Source: Sutcliffiella sp. FSL R7-0096 (lineage in GTDB: Bacteria; Bacillota; Bacilli; Bacillales; Bacillaceae_I). From it: a stretch of 64,000 nt of DNA. A program made the position numbers and the translations under genes. Of this stretch, positions 42,781 to 52,656 are shown one piece after another (the first letter of the stretch is position 1; every line of letters starts with the position of its first letter). The stretch covers positions 2,336,001-2,400,000 of the forward strand of contig NZ_CP152003.1 in NCBI RefSeq assembly GCF_038595065.1, given 5' to 3'. The notes below the pieces were generated by a model. That model ran no database searches. It saw only the letters and a program-made list of their open reading frames with translations, and had not been told where the DNA came from.

Positions 42781-42800
42781 GAGGTGCTCCAGTAGCACCT
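42781..42800 (-). terminator. Distal hairpin copy with U-tract, helicase gene terminator
   Basis: AGGTGCT / AGCACCT with loop CCAGT and a nine-residue minus-strand U-tract; exact duplicate at 43018-43038. Confidence 0.85.
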
Positions 42801-42801
42801 G

Positions 42802-43016
42802 CTAGACTGTTGACAAACTCTAATCATCTTTATTTTTGCATTTTCTTGTTGTTCTTCGTTACAGGCGCTTCGCTTTCCAGCGGGCGGTCCGTAAGCCTCC
42901 TCACTCCGTTGCGGGGTCTTACCTGTCCCTTCCTCCCGCGGGAGTCTTCGCGCCTTCCACTACGACCAACATGGGTATTGCATATTTCTTTGAGATTATA
43001 CTTTGTTTACACACTG
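42802..43016. mobile_element. Terminator-associated repeat, copy D
   Basis: A 215-bp element from AGACTGTTGACAAACT to CTTTGTTTACACACTG, same orientation to its gene as copy A. The core is slightly shortened (CCTCACTCCGTTGCGGGG in place of the CTACGCCCTGCGGGG block), keeping the inner stem partly by compensating changes. Flanked by identical 20-bp hairpins. Confidence 0.8.
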
Positions 43017-43017
43017 A

Positions 43018-43038
43018 GAGGTGCTCCAGTAGCACCTC
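43018..43038 (-). terminator. Proximal hairpin copy, helicase gene terminator
   Basis: GAGGTGCT / AGCACCTC, 16 bp past the helicase stop, without a U-tract. Confidence 0.8.
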
Positions 43039-43054
43039 CTTACATAATAAGCTT

Positions 43055-45643
43055 CTAAAATGTTCGTTTTATACTAAAATTCTTATGCTTTTTCCGTAGT
43101 TTCGAAAAGTGACAAGCATCACAAACTGCATATTTAAAATCGGAATCCAGTCTCTTTCCGCATTTCTTGCATTGTTTGGTCAGCGTTTTCACATCTGTTT
43201 GGAGTCGTTCATGCACTTCATCACTGAAAGATTCTCTTACTCTTTCCCAATAAGAGGCTTCCGTCCTTCTGTCCAATCTATATAAGAAGAGTAAATGAAG
43301 CCCGATGGATTTATATGATAGCTCGACATTTTCCAGGCTATCTTTATTCATGAACGGTTCGGGCAATACATCCCTTGTTACGATAGCTTCCATTGTTTGC
43401 TTCCATTGGTTAACGAGTGTTTGTTCTTTTGTAGAAAACGGTAGATGTAAAAAACCATACAGATCATTTACTGTCAACCTAGCTTCAATAATGGTATCCT
43501 CGATCGTTTCATACAGAATCTGTTCTTCATTTAGAGAGGCCTTCTCTGTACCTGCAGGACTTTCAAACTTTTCCCACAGGTCAAAGAATACACCTAGTTT
43601 GTTGGAATACTTCTGAAACCGCTCCAATATAGAACTAGTTGGTGCAATCGCAAAGGTGTGTACCTGACGATCTTTGCCGGCTAACAGCTTTTCCATTGCT
43701 TTTATGTCTCCCGTAAATGCCACCTTTCCGACATCATACATACCTTTACGGCCGGCTCGACCAGCAATTTGCTTCACTTCCTGTGAAGTCAAACGTCTTC
43801 TTCGTGTGCCATCGAACTTTTCATTTTGTAAAAAAACCACTCTTCTAATTGGTAAATTCAAGCCCATTCCAATTGCATCTGTAGCAACAATCACGGTTGT
43901 TTCCCCATCGAGAAAGCGTTGCATTTGCTTCTTTCTTGTTTCAGGAGGCATACTTCCATAAATCATGCTCACTTGATGGCCGTTGTTTTGAAGCACGGAT
44001 GCCGTCTCTAGGACCCTTTTGCGGGAGAAGCATACAAGGGCATCGCCTCTTTTTGTATCCGATAGGGTAAACGGTCGATTCTCCACTTGGAGCGGTGTGT
44101 CCCTTGTATATTCGTTTATCTCTATAGCAGTATCGCCAAGTAGCTGCAGGACCATTTCCTTCATACTGAAGCTACCGACAATGTGCACTTCATCCGCGTT
44201 AGCTTTTGTAATGGCTTTATACCAAGAAAAGCCCCTGTCCTTATCTGCAATCATTTGAGCCTCATCAATCACAATCACTTCATAGAATTCTTTTTCATAA
44301 AACATTTCAACTGTACTAGAGAAATGGGAGGCCCCTGGTGACAGCTTCTCTTCTTCCCCTGTTTTAAGGGAGCATGGAACCCCATCGGAATTTAATGTAT
44401 CGTAAACCTCCAAGGCCAATAGCCTCAATGGAGCAAGATAGAGACCGCTTTTTGCTTCTTTCATTCTCTGTAGGGCCTGAAAAGTCTTTCCCGTGTTTGT
44501 TTCGCCTATATGTATAACGTATCGGGTGCTCCTACCATTGGATGGAATATACTCCCTTCCGAAGATATCTTCTAGCATCCTTTCCTCTTCTTCTTGCTTT
44601 CTTTGAATTTCTGCCAGAATCTCTTCTTCTTTACGTTTACGGTCATTGATATCCCTTATTAAATATTGCACATGAACTTCGAGGTTGAAAGGTTGTTCTG
44701 CAAGTTCAAGCAAATCTGTGACAAATTCCTCTTGTAGTTGTTCCATATAGTCATTGACCAATAAGTAGAAAGAGTTTGCAATTAATTTTCTAAGCTTAGA
44801 TACCGTAAATTCTTCCGTTGTGACGGTTGCATACTCAGATAACATCTCGTTTGGAAGGTCTTTCATTATGAGCCCAGGGAGAAACCCGAACAGGTAATCC
44901 GTAATCCTTTTTTCATAGAAAAAATAATACGTTTCATACTCCAAGTACTCCTCATAATAATCAAAGCTTTGATGGACAGCACCTGTCAGCTCGCTAAAGA
45001 AATCCTTCATCGTAGGATAGTCAGATGCATTCATTGGTCCAGCCTCTTTTAACACATCTTCCCTTCTATAGGAATCTGTTTCCTCAAACTTTGGGTTATT
45101 CTGTAAGTCCTCTTTCACCTTCTTGGCAACAAAGTGTCTGACATATAAGAAGTAGTTGGATTGATTTTCTTCCACTATCTTATGAGCAGCCTGATCAACC
45201 GTATCTGTAACAGCATCCATTCGTAATTGCAAGCGCTTTTCTTCCATCCTTTTCTGAAAATGCTCACGAGCCTGTATGTATTTCTGTTCCCAAACGGAAG
45301 GATCTGAATTAGATGAATTATGCAACCACTCCACTGCATCAAAAGGGTTATATTCCCTCATCTCGTTTTTAAATAGTTGGTTGATAATTTTCTTATCTAG
45401 CCCTTCTACTTCAAAGCCTCTCTCACTCAATATTTGTTTTTTCTCTTTTCGGGCAACATCATTTGTTACCTTATTAAGCCATACGTTGTACCAAATTTGT
45501 TCCACGTAATGCTTCCGATCCTCCATATATTCTACAAAGGTCGGCAAATCTTCTTTCGTTTCAAAATATTGCTGTATGTCTTCCTCAATTTTAAATTTTG
45601 TTCGATCCAAGGAAGTGGAGTGAATAATAGTCAATTTGTCCAT
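43055..45643 (-). CDS. SUV3-like RNA helicase with C-terminal zinc ribbon
   Basis: 862 residues. The first 360 have no recognised domain and are helical and charged. Then come Walker A HIGETNTGKT (380-387), VIDEAQM (motif II, DEAQ), GSFSM (III), VCFSRKRV (IV), VATDAIGMGLNLPIRRVVF (V) and QIAGRAGRKG (VI), the set of SUV3/Ski2-related helicases of mitochondria and some bacteria. The tail has CKKCGKRL and CDACH, a four-Cys zinc ribbon. It likely remodels RNA, perhaps in decay. AAAGGAGACTTCCAC precedes ATG 45643. Confidence 0.85.
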   Translation of the reverse strand: MDKLTIIHSTSLDRTKFKIEEDIQQYFETKEDLPTFVEYMEDRKHYVEQIWYNVWLNKVTNDVARKEKKQILSERGFEVEGLDKKIINQLFKNEMREYNPFDAVEWLHNSSNSDPSVWEQKYIQAREHFQKRMEEKRLQLRMDAVTDTVDQAAHKIVEENQSNYFLYVRHFVAKKVKEDLQNNPKFEETDSYRREDVLKEAGPMNASDYPTMKDFFSELTGAVHQSFDYYEEYLEYETYYFFYEKRITDYLFGFLPGLIMKDLPNEMLSEYATVTTEEFTVSKLRKLIANSFYLLVNDYMEQLQEEFVTDLLELAEQPFNLEVHVQYLIRDINDRKRKEEEILAEIQRKQEEEERMLEDIFGREYIPSNGRSTRYVIHIGETNTGKTFQALQRMKEAKSGLYLAPLRLLALEVYDTLNSDGVPCSLKTGEEEKLSPGASHFSSTVEMFYEKEFYEVIVIDEAQMIADKDRGFSWYKAITKANADEVHIVGSFSMKEMVLQLLGDTAIEINEYTRDTPLQVENRPFTLSDTKRGDALVCFSRKRVLETASVLQNNGHQVSMIYGSMPPETRKKQMQRFLDGETTVIVATDAIGMGLNLPIRRVVFLQNEKFDGTRRRRLTSQEVKQIAGRAGRKGMYDVGKVAFTGDIKAMEKLLAGKDRQVHTFAIAPTSSILERFQKYSNKLGVFFDLWEKFESPAGTEKASLNEEQILYETIEDTIIEARLTVNDLYGFLHLPFSTKEQTLVNQWKQTMEAIVTRDVLPEPFMNKDSLENVELSYKSIGLHLLFLYRLDRRTEASYWERVRESFSDEVHERLQTDVKTLTKQCKKCGKRLDSDFKYAVCDACHFSKLRKKHKNFSIKRTF

Positions 45644-45692
45644 GTGGAAGTCTCCTTTATAAATGTGTGTTTAGAGACTTTAGATGTTAGTT

Positions 45693-46466
45693 TTAATCTG
45701 AGTCTAAAAGCTCTAGTATTTGCTTCGCTGGTATAGCAAGTCCCTTATTCTCCTTTGATGTAGCATATACCACCCCTACCACTACACCATTTTTCGTAAT
45801 GACAGGGCTCCCACTGTTTCCGGAATGCACTGGAACATCAATAATTAAAACATCCGAAAGTAGAGATGCACGTACCATTTCACCAGAAGTGCCTTCATTT
45901 ACAACGAAAGTATGTGCGAGGGGATTTCCAATGATATAAATAGGTTGATTTGCTTCAATCAGTTGATCGCTTAAAGGAAGTGAAGGGAGATTTTCTTTCT
46001 GTCCACTAACTTTTAACAAAGCGATATCATTATCAGTATCCTTTTTGAAAATCTCTGCTGAGTAAAATTCTCCATTTGAAAAGGAAACCTGTATTAGCTC
46101 CATTTTATCAATTACATGAAGATTTGTAACAATTATTCCATCAGGTTCGATGAGAAATCCAGTTCCTTTTCTACCGTTTCCGTTAATTGTTACTACAGCT
46201 TCCTTCCATGTTTGTATATCACTATCTTTTGATAATTCATTGGATTTTAACAAAAATTGTATAGATGGGACGTTTACGATACGGGGAAAGATGCCCCATA
46301 TATTCACTAATAGGGCCAATATGATAAAAAATGTAATATACTTTATTGTCTTTTGACGTTTCTGTTTTTTTCTTTTTTTAATTGCTAATTCTTCTTCGGT
46401 AATTTGAAAATCCTCCAATGAAGGCTCCTCAAAGTCCTTTAATTCACCGTCATCTATTTTTTTCAC
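45693..46466 (-). CDS. Membrane-anchored trypsin-like serine protease (S1C, HtrA-like without PDZ)
   Basis: 257 residues: acidic cytoplasmic segment, basic stop KKRKKQKRQK, one membrane helix (YITFFIILALLVNIWGIF), then a protease domain with His in VTNLHVID, Asp in DTDNDIALLK and Ser in VHSGNSGSPVI. No PDZ domain follows. The domain faces outward and probably acts in protein quality control. GTG 46466 after AGAGGTGAAATT is preferred over ATG 46511, whose extra residues would include this ribosome binding site. Confidence 0.87.
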   Translation of the reverse strand: MKKIDDGELKDFEEPSLEDFQITEEELAIKKRKKQKRQKTIKYITFFIILALLVNIWGIFPRIVNVPSIQFLLKSNELSKDSDIQTWKEAVVTINGNGRKGTGFLIEPDGIIVTNLHVIDKMELIQVSFSNGEFYSAEIFKKDTDNDIALLKVSGQKENLPSLPLSDQLIEANQPIYIIGNPLAHTFVVNEGTSGEMVRASLLSDVLIIDVPVHSGNSGSPVITKNGVVVGVVYATSKENKGLAIPAKQILELLDSD

Positions 46467-46583
46467 AATTTCACCTCTTATCTCAACTTGGTGTTTCATG
46501 CAACATATCATAAGAATATTCCCTTGTCACGGTTCGCATCTCATATTTTTAAAATAGAGTAAATTATAGGAAAAAATAGTTGT

Positions 46584-46612
46584 TGACAATTTATCATACC
46601 GAGCATATAATT
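46584..46612 (+). promoter_or_regulatory. Consensus sigma-A promoter of the YceI gene
   Basis: TTGACA (46584), 17-bp spacer, TATAAT (46607): perfect match to consensus. Confidence 0.85.
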
Positions 46613-46648
46613 TATCTTGAAGTTATAAATCTCGAATTAAAGATATTT
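46612..46648. promoter_or_regulatory. MhqR-like operator downstream of the YceI promoter
   Basis: ATCTCGAATTAAAGAT (46630-46645) shares both arms and the GAATT centre with the palindrome at 25588-25607, and a half-site TTATCTTGAA lies just upstream at 46614. Placed after the -10, it would block transcription when bound. Confidence 0.55.
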
Positions 46649-46677
46649 ATTAAAAGGGAATTTAGGAGGAATAATTT

Positions 46678-47208
46678 ATGGCTAAAACAGTATGGAATGT
46701 TGACAAATCTCACAGCACAGTGGACTTTTCGGTGAAACACATGATGTTCGCTACAGTTAAGGGTGGATTTCATGAATATGATGCAACAATCGTCGCAGAT
46801 CCAACAGATTTAACAACAGCGGATATCGAGTTTACTGTGGATGTAGCAAGTATTGATACACGTAGCAGTGATCGTGATGCTCACCTTCGCTCTGCAGACT
46901 TCTTCGACGTGGATAACCATCCGAAAATGACGTTTAAGGCGACAAACATTGAAAAAACGGACGAAGACGAATACAACGTTACGGGAGAACTTACCCTTCA
47001 CGGTACAAAAAAATCAGAGACCTTCTCTGTTGTTTTCGAAGGAACTGGCCAAGACCCATGGGGAAATGAAAAGGCCGGTTTTGCAGTAGAAGGCAAAATT
47101 AAGCGCAGCGACTATGGCTTAACATGGAATGCTCCACTTGAAGCTGGCGGCGTGCTGGTTGGAGATCAGATTAAAATTGCATTGCAACTTCAAGCTGCTA
47201 AGGGCTAA
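46678..47208 (+). CDS. YceI family lipocalin-like protein
   Basis: 176 residues without signal peptide: WNVDKSHSTVDFSVKHMMFATVKGGF is the YceI opening, with DAHLRSADFFDVDNHPKMTF and FAVEGKIKRSDYGLTWN following. The fold is a beta-barrel that binds isoprenoid quinone-like ligands in characterised members. Strong promoter, strong AGGAGG and an MhqR-like operator point to high, quinone- or electrophile-inducible expression. Confidence 0.92.
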   Translation: MAKTVWNVDKSHSTVDFSVKHMMFATVKGGFHEYDATIVADPTDLTTADIEFTVDVASIDTRSSDRDAHLRSADFFDVDNHPKMTFKATNIEKTDEDEYNVTGELTLHGTKKSETFSVVFEGTGQDPWGNEKAGFAVEGKIKRSDYGLTWNAPLEAGGVLVGDQIKIALQLQAAKG

Positions 47209-47226
47209 GGATAATCTAAAATACTA

Positions 47227-47260
47227 AAGGGAATTGCCACATAAGCAATTCCCTATTTTT
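47227..47260. terminator. Bidirectional terminator between YceI and DUF1871 genes
   Basis: AGGGAATTGC / GCAATTCCCT followed by TATTTTT on plus. Confidence 0.85.
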
Positions 47261-47538
47261 TATTTATTCACTTCTTCCCAAATTAAAACCTCAACTTGCA
47301 AGCATGTTATGGAGGAAAAATCAGTTGAAAAAGAATGATCCATATACTGTTTAATCCGTTCAGCAAATTCGTCTACCGTGTTAACTTGTTGTAGTGCATC
47401 TACCATTTTTTCTATCTCATGTTGGTACCTGTCTTCCCCAGCTCCCATTGCAAGTAGATACATCGGGTCCCATTCATTAACGATCTTGGTGACGATTTCT
47501 TTTTTTCTTTGCATGGATACACTGATATAACCCTCCAT
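47260..47538 (-). CDS. DUF1871 family protein
   Basis: About 92 residues. IVNEWDPMYLLAMGAGEDRYQHEIEKMV is the DUF1871 signature. The family is small, cytosolic and uncharacterised. I take ATG 47538 as the start, after CAGGTGTTATTA; the frame opens at GTG 47547. It lies 19 bp after pbpC and probably shares its transcript. Confidence 0.82.
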   Translation of the reverse strand: MEGYISVSMQRKKEIVTKIVNEWDPMYLLAMGAGEDRYQHEIEKMVDALQQVNTVDEFAERIKQYMDHSFSTDFSSITCLQVEVLIWEEVNK

Positions 47539-47557
47539 TAATAACACCTGCCCGTAT

Positions 47558-49531
47558 TTAGTTTGAAAGAGCTTCGTAGAATTTGTTAGTCAATTCTATC
47601 GTGTATCTGCTTCCGCCTCTGTCGATAACATCCTCAATCAGCATTGCGGTTAACAATGTCGGGTCTTTCTGATCATAAGAAACCCAAAGGCCATTCTCCA
47701 ACCTTTCTTCTTTCTTGATTTCAGCTGTACCAGTCTTCCCGGCAATTTCACGGCCAGGGAGGTTCGCCACACTAGATTTTCCTTCTGTTACAGTTTTTCT
47801 GAGATTGTCTTGAAGCAGTTTAGCATTTTCAGGGGACACGATATCCTTCCATTCTTCGGATGACTCTTCCTCAAGCAATAATGGCTTCATCATCGCTCCG
47901 TCATTGACCACTCCACCATAAATGCTAGCTAGGTGCACAATGTTCAACAAGATTTCCCCTTGTCCATACGCAGTATGTGCCAATAGGACCTCATTATCAA
48001 AGGAGCCGGTGTTCGAAATTTGAGAATCGGATGGAGATGGATATGCGAAAGGAAGTTCTTCCCCAATACCTAATTTCGTCAATCCCTCTTTAAAATCCTC
48101 TATTCCAATGTCTAAAGCGGCTTTAGCAAAGTAAATATTGTCTGAGTTGTTCAAACCACTAACTAGATCCACTTTCTTATCGTCTTCATATACCCTTGTC
48201 ACTTTACTTCCTCCGATATCCCATTGTTTGTCAGGGATATCATATTGGTGGTTAGGGTCAAGCTTGCCGCTTTCCAGACCGATAATGGCAGTTAGGAGTT
48301 TCATGGTGGAACCTGGGGAATAGGTGTATGGGAAACGATTTAGGTTTGAATCAATTCCCAATTTAGTAAACCTATCCTCTTTACTCTGTGTGGGACCCAT
48401 CGTGAAATAATTGGGATCATATGCCGGCGTACTAACTAAGCTGAGTACTTTCCCTGTTGTAGGATCAATGACAGTCGCAAGACCGGCATCATCCTTCATA
48501 GTCTCATAGAGTTTAGCCTGCATGTCGGCGTCGATAGTCAAAGTGATATCTTTTCCACGAACGGGTTCAGTTCTTGCTATTGTTTTTTTCGATCCGTCTT
48601 CTTTTATTTGGGTTACTTCCATGCCTTTTATGCCTCTAAGTTGTTGTTCATATATACCTTCAATACCCTTTACTCCAAGTCTATCACCAGGTATATATCC
48701 TTCATACTCTTCTAATTCTTCAGCATTGATTTCCCTGATATAACCTACCAAATGGCCTGTTGCCTCTGCATAGGGGTAGACTCGCTCAATTGATCTATTA
48801 TTCCCCACACCTTCAAATTCATTTACAATTTGCCAAATTAAAGATTGATCTTTCTCACGAAAATCTTTAATTACCATTGCATAGTGGGGTTGAGCCCAAC
48901 TTACAGTATATTCTTTAATTATATCTTCTTCTGACATATCAATCATTTGAGCTAGTTGTGTTAGATCCTTATCAGCATCGAATTTTTCAGGAGTAATATG
49001 AAGATTCATCACTTCCTCATTTGCAGCAAGCTTGTTCCCCTTACTGTCTAAAATTTCTCCACGAGTTGCATTGGTGTAATCTATAACAAACTCATCTGTC
49101 AAATCATATTCTGGAAAAATAAAACTGGGTTCCCACTGGATATACCAATGCTCGTTTTCTTCTTCATCCAACACCTTGTCCATAACAATGTTCACTTCGT
49201 AATCTATTTCTCTAGCAAATGTATCATAAGTGATCTTACCTGGAATGGTGACGGTCTCTTGTTCTTCCCATTCAACTTCCTGATCCAACAATTCAACTTG
49301 TAGATTTTCCATTTCAAAAAGCTCATAAACCTCTTTATGTTTTTCTTCAAAAAGTTGCTGTGGTACATTCTCTTTTGAAGCCGATTGGAGATATTCCTCA
49401 TACATACTTGAGAAATCTTGTTCCTCCCACGTGGTAATGTAGTCGTTTAATACATCATAAGGATTGACGGGTTCTTTTTGACACCCGGCTAGTATAAACA
49501 ACATGATTATCATCAATAATATCTTTTTCAT
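47558..49531 (-). CDS. pbpC: Penicillin-binding protein 3 (class B transpeptidase with MecA-N domain)
   Basis: 657 residues: lipoprotein signal MKKILLMIIMLFILAGC (lipid Cys17), an NTF2-like MecA N-terminal domain (NDYITTWEEQDFSSMYEEYL), a dimerisation domain with TRGEILDSKGNKLA, and the transpeptidase domain with SPGSTMK (SxxK nucleophile), SDN in NNSDNIYFA and GKTGTAE (KTG). This is the architecture of B. subtilis PbpC and PBP2a-like enzymes, which have low beta-lactam affinity. ATG 49531 follows GGGGGCTTCA; a 26-codon upstream extension is ignored. Confidence 0.92.
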   Translation of the reverse strand: MKKILLMIIMLFILAGCQKEPVNPYDVLNDYITTWEEQDFSSMYEEYLQSASKENVPQQLFEEKHKEVYELFEMENLQVELLDQEVEWEEQETVTIPGKITYDTFAREIDYEVNIVMDKVLDEEENEHWYIQWEPSFIFPEYDLTDEFVIDYTNATRGEILDSKGNKLAANEEVMNLHITPEKFDADKDLTQLAQMIDMSEEDIIKEYTVSWAQPHYAMVIKDFREKDQSLIWQIVNEFEGVGNNRSIERVYPYAEATGHLVGYIREINAEELEEYEGYIPGDRLGVKGIEGIYEQQLRGIKGMEVTQIKEDGSKKTIARTEPVRGKDITLTIDADMQAKLYETMKDDAGLATVIDPTTGKVLSLVSTPAYDPNYFTMGPTQSKEDRFTKLGIDSNLNRFPYTYSPGSTMKLLTAIIGLESGKLDPNHQYDIPDKQWDIGGSKVTRVYEDDKKVDLVSGLNNSDNIYFAKAALDIGIEDFKEGLTKLGIGEELPFAYPSPSDSQISNTGSFDNEVLLAHTAYGQGEILLNIVHLASIYGGVVNDGAMMKPLLLEEESSEEWKDIVSPENAKLLQDNLRKTVTEGKSSVANLPGREIAGKTGTAEIKKEERLENGLWVSYDQKDPTLLTAMLIEDVIDRGGSRYTIELTNKFYEALSN

Positions 49532-49694
49532 TGAAGCCCCCATCCTTTCTTTATCTCTTAATTTTAAGAATACATGAATTTCCAAATCGATTAAAGGAAA
49601 AAGATTCAATGATTTCTTGGAATACCTAGCTTGTAGCTAGGATTTATAATTTTTAGTGTCTAATAATAATTATTTCCAATGACTTCTTGGCACA

Positions 49695-50205
49695 TGAAGA
49701 CAATTATAACTTCAAAAATGGCTCAAGATGGTCTTCATCCACCTTATTATGACCATCTCAACTTCAATAATCGCTCCAGATGGTCTTCATCCACCTTATG
49801 AAGACAATTTCAACTTCAATAATCGCTCAAGATTGTCTTCATCCACCTTATGAAGACAATTTCAACTTCAAAAATGGCTCAAGATGGTCTTCATCCACCT
49901 TATGAAGACCATCTCAACTTCAATAATCGCTCCAGATGGTCTTCATCCACCTTATGAAGACCATCTCAACTTCAATAATCGCTCCAGATGGTCTTCATCC
50001 ACCTTATGAGGCCCATCTCAACTTCAATAATTGCTCAAGATGGTCTTCATCCACCTTATGAGGACAATCTCAACTTCAATAATCGCTTAAGATTGTCCTA
50101 ATCCACCTTATGAAGACCATCTCAACTTCAATAATCGCTCAAGATTGTCTTCATCCTCCTTATGATGACAATTTCAACTTCAAAAAAAGCTCGTGGTTGT
50201 CTTCA
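49695..50205. repeat. Tandem array of about ten 52-bp hairpin units
   Basis: CCACCTTATG-type words recur at 49739, 49791, 49843, 49895, 49947, 49999, 50051, 50103 and (as CCTCC) 50155, exactly 52 bp apart. Each unit holds arms GAAGACCATCT and AGATGGTCTTC around AACTTCAATAATCGCTC. Some units use ACAATCT / AGATTGT instead, with both arms changed together, while others are mixed. 52 is not a multiple of three and no frame stays open, so it is non-coding. It fills the space between pbpC and the LLM oxidoreductase gene. Confidence 0.85.
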
Positions 50206-50301
50206 TGTCGATTGATATATGGTAAGATCTCTCTCCTCCTCGGCATATTAAAATTAATCACTAAATTATAAACGAATGTCACCATCCACTTCTTCCCCAA
50301 A

Positions 50302-50333
50302 AACAAAAACCTCTACCCAAAAAAGGTAGAGGC
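50302..50333 (-). terminator. Terminator of the M20-LLM operon
   Basis: CCTCTACC / GGTAGAGG with A-rich loop, minus-strand TTTTTG. Confidence 0.85.
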
Positions 50334-50343
50334 TTCAATGTGA

Positions 50344-51348
50344 CTATTTTCCAAACCACGTATCTGCAAGTATCTGATACGATCTTAATCTAGCTTGTTG
50401 GTCATACACATGTGTATTCACAATTATTTCATCCGCTTGTGTTTCTTCCAAAATTGCTTCAAGCTTTTTCCTTACTGTTTCTGCATTACCTGTAACTGTA
50501 TATTTCAATTGTTGTGCAACCACATTTTTCTCATACTCACTCCAAAGAGAGTCCATATCTTCCACTGGTGGCTTCAACTGACCTGGGTTGCCACGAATCA
50601 AATTAAGGAACTGTTGCTGAATCGATGTCGCTAAGTATTCCGCTTCCTCATCACTATCAGCAGCAATTACGTTCACTCCAATCATGGCATATGGCTTTTC
50701 CATATGCTCAGATGGTTTAAAAGAACTACGATAGATTTGAAGTGCAGGCAGCGTATAGTCTGGGGAAAAATGACTGGCAAAAGCAAAAGGCAGCCCTTGG
50801 TCTGCAGAAAGCTTTGCACTAAAGCCGCTTGAACCAAGCAACCAAATAGGAACATCCAATCCTTCTCCAGGTACCGCTTTTACCTTAGTGGTTCCATCTG
50901 GGTGAAAATAGGAACGTAATTCCGCTAACTGGTTAGGAAAATCCTCTCCTCCTGTTCTGCGCTCTCGTCTAAGTGCGGCAGCAGTCAGTTGATCACTTCC
51001 TGGTGCACGGCCGAGCCCGAGGTCGATTCTCCCAGGATACAAGGATTCCAACGTCCCGAACTGTTCTGCAATGACAAGCGGAGCATGGTTTGGTAGCATA
51101 ATGCCACCGGAACCAACTCTTATTGATTTTGTTGCACCTGCTATATGTCCGATCACGACAGAAGTAGCAGAGCTTGCGATTCCTCGCATATTATGGTGCT
51201 CGGCAAGCCAATATCGGGTAAATCCTAGACTTTCCACATGTTTTGCAAGTTCCACACTATTTTTAAAAGATGTTTGAGCATTACTTCCTTCCACAATCGG
51301 GGCCAAATCCAAAACAGATAATGGTTTATGGCTATTACGAACAGTCAT
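50344..51348 (-). CDS. LLM-class (luciferase-like) flavin-dependent oxidoreductase
   Basis: 334 residues of the bacterial luciferase-like TIM barrel: [11 protein letters not shown] at the N terminus, [53 protein letters not shown] and [13 protein letters not shown] are all family signatures. It uses FMNH2 supplied by a reductase; the substrate is unknown. ATG 51348 follows AAAGGAGAATATATA; the 14 residues upstream in frame include that site. It is co-transcribed with the M20 peptidase 17 bp upstream. Confidence 0.9.
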   Translation of the reverse strand: MTVRNSHKPLSVLDLAPIVEGSNAQTSFKNSVELAKHVESLGFTRYWLAEHHNMRGIASSATSVVIGHIAGATKSIRVGSGGIMLPNHAPLVIAEQFGTLESLYPGRIDLGLGRAPGSDQLTAAALRRERRTGGEDFPNQLAELRSYFHPDGTTKVKAVPGEGLDVPIWLLGSSGFSAKLSADQGLPFAFASHFSPDYTLPALQIYRSSFKPSEHMEKPYAMIGVNVIAADSDEEAEYLATSIQQQFLNLIRGNPGQLKPPVEDMDSLWSEYEKNVVAQQLKYTVTGNAETVRKKLEAILEETQADEIIVNTHVYDQQARLRSYQILADTWFGK

Positions 51349-51364
51349 TATATATTCTCCTTTC

Positions 51365-52534
51365 TTACTTTGGAGCTTTTTCGAACTCATCTTTTATTTT
51401 CACAAGAAGGTCTTGTTTGGTTAAAAGTTCATAAGCAGTTGTTGCCATGGATTTTGCACCAAGGATCATTGCTTCTTTTCCTTCCTCACTCAATGCTGCA
51501 TCCCGGAATTCAGTGGTATGGCAACTATATAACTCATTACAGATTTTTATATACGGATGAATGGACGGCACTACCAGACTTACATTTCCCATATCTAAGG
51601 AGCCAGATCCATCTCTATTTTCAACAATCTCTCCGGTGTCCACTCCAAGTGATATCAGCTGTTCTGTAAAGATATCTGAAAGTGTTTCATTGGTCACCAT
51701 GTTATCGTAGGATAGTTCATAGTTGGACACTTTCATTGTTGCACCGGTCATCATCGCAGCGCCTTCTGCTATAGATTTCACTTTTTCTACCAATTCATTC
51801 ACATAGCTGCGTGTTTTGGCGCGAACGTAGAATTGAGCGACAGCATAATCTGGCACTACATTTGCAGCTTTTCCGCCTTCAGGAATGATTCCATGAATAC
51901 GGGTATCGCTGGTAACATGTTGTCTCAGTGCATTGATTCCATTAAAAGTCTGAATAACTGCATCCAGTGCATTAATTCCTTTTTCCGGATTAGCGGCAGC
52001 ATGTGCCGGTTTCCCAAAGAATTCAAATTGTATCGCATCCATCGCAAGCGAGGACCCGCTCTTTACATAGGAATGCAATGGATGGACCATCATTGCTACA
52101 TCTAATTTATCAAAGACACCCTGGTCAGCCATTGTCACTTTACCGCCCTTGGTCTCTTCGGCAGGAGTACCATATACAATAACTTTGCCTCCAGTTTCCT
52201 GTAATACTTTACTTGTAGCAATCCCGGCTGCTATACCCATCGTACCAATTAAATTATGACCGCAAGCATGTCCTATCTCAGGTAGGGCATCATATTCACA
52301 CATAAATCCGATGGTTGGACCCGGTTTCCCACTGTCAAAAACAGCCTCAAAAGCAGTTGGCAACCCACATATCCCTAATTCTATATCAAATCCATGCTCT
52401 GAAAGTTTGTCTGAAAGAACTTTGGCCGATTTGAATTCCTCATGTCCAAGCTCAGGATTTTCACCTATATAATTACTGATCTCGTAAAAATCACTTTTAT
52501 ATGAATCAAGGAAATCTGTTATGATGTGCTTCAT
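51365..52534 (-). CDS. M20 family amidohydrolase/dipeptidase
   Basis: 389 residues. [20 protein letters not shown] opens the domain; [19 protein letters not shown] gives His and Asp ligands and [11 protein letters not shown] the catalytic Glu pair. The dimerisation lid starts at [23 protein letters not shown]. It resembles p-aminobenzoyl-glutamate hydrolase and PM20D2-like dipeptidases rather than classic aminoacylases. ATG 52534 after AAAGGGGAAAAACAA is chosen over the 17-codon longer frame. Confidence 0.88.
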   Translation of the reverse strand: MKHIITDFLDSYKSDFYEISNYIGENPELGHEEFKSAKVLSDKLSEHGFDIELGICGLPTAFEAVFDSGKPGPTIGFMCEYDALPEIGHACGHNLIGTMGIAAGIATSKVLQETGGKVIVYGTPAEETKGGKVTMADQGVFDKLDVAMMVHPLHSYVKSGSSLAMDAIQFEFFGKPAHAAANPEKGINALDAVIQTFNGINALRQHVTSDTRIHGIIPEGGKAANVVPDYAVAQFYVRAKTRSYVNELVEKVKSIAEGAAMMTGATMKVSNYELSYDNMVTNETLSDIFTEQLISLGVDTGEIVENRDGSGSLDMGNVSLVVPSIHPYIKICNELYSCHTTEFRDAALSEEGKEAMILGAKSMATTAYELLTKQDLLVKIKDEFEKAPK

Positions 52535-52615
52535 TTGTTTTTCCCCTTTGGAAAATTTATTTAGTGAATGGAAATATAGTAACATGAAGTTTCTTCAAAT
52601 AATAATATTTTGCCT

Positions 52616-52651
52616 CAAAAAAGGGAGCTCCTATCCTATAGGTAACTCCCT
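52616..52651 (-). terminator. Terminator of the flavin oxidoreductase gene
   Basis: GAGGGAGTTACCTAT / ATAGGAGCTCCCTT with minus-strand U-tract. Confidence 0.85.
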
Positions 52652-52656
52652 CGGCA

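Noticed and set aside
49695-50205. Possible CRISPR array
   Set aside because: The 52-bp units are contiguous, with no unique spacers of constant size and no cas genes.
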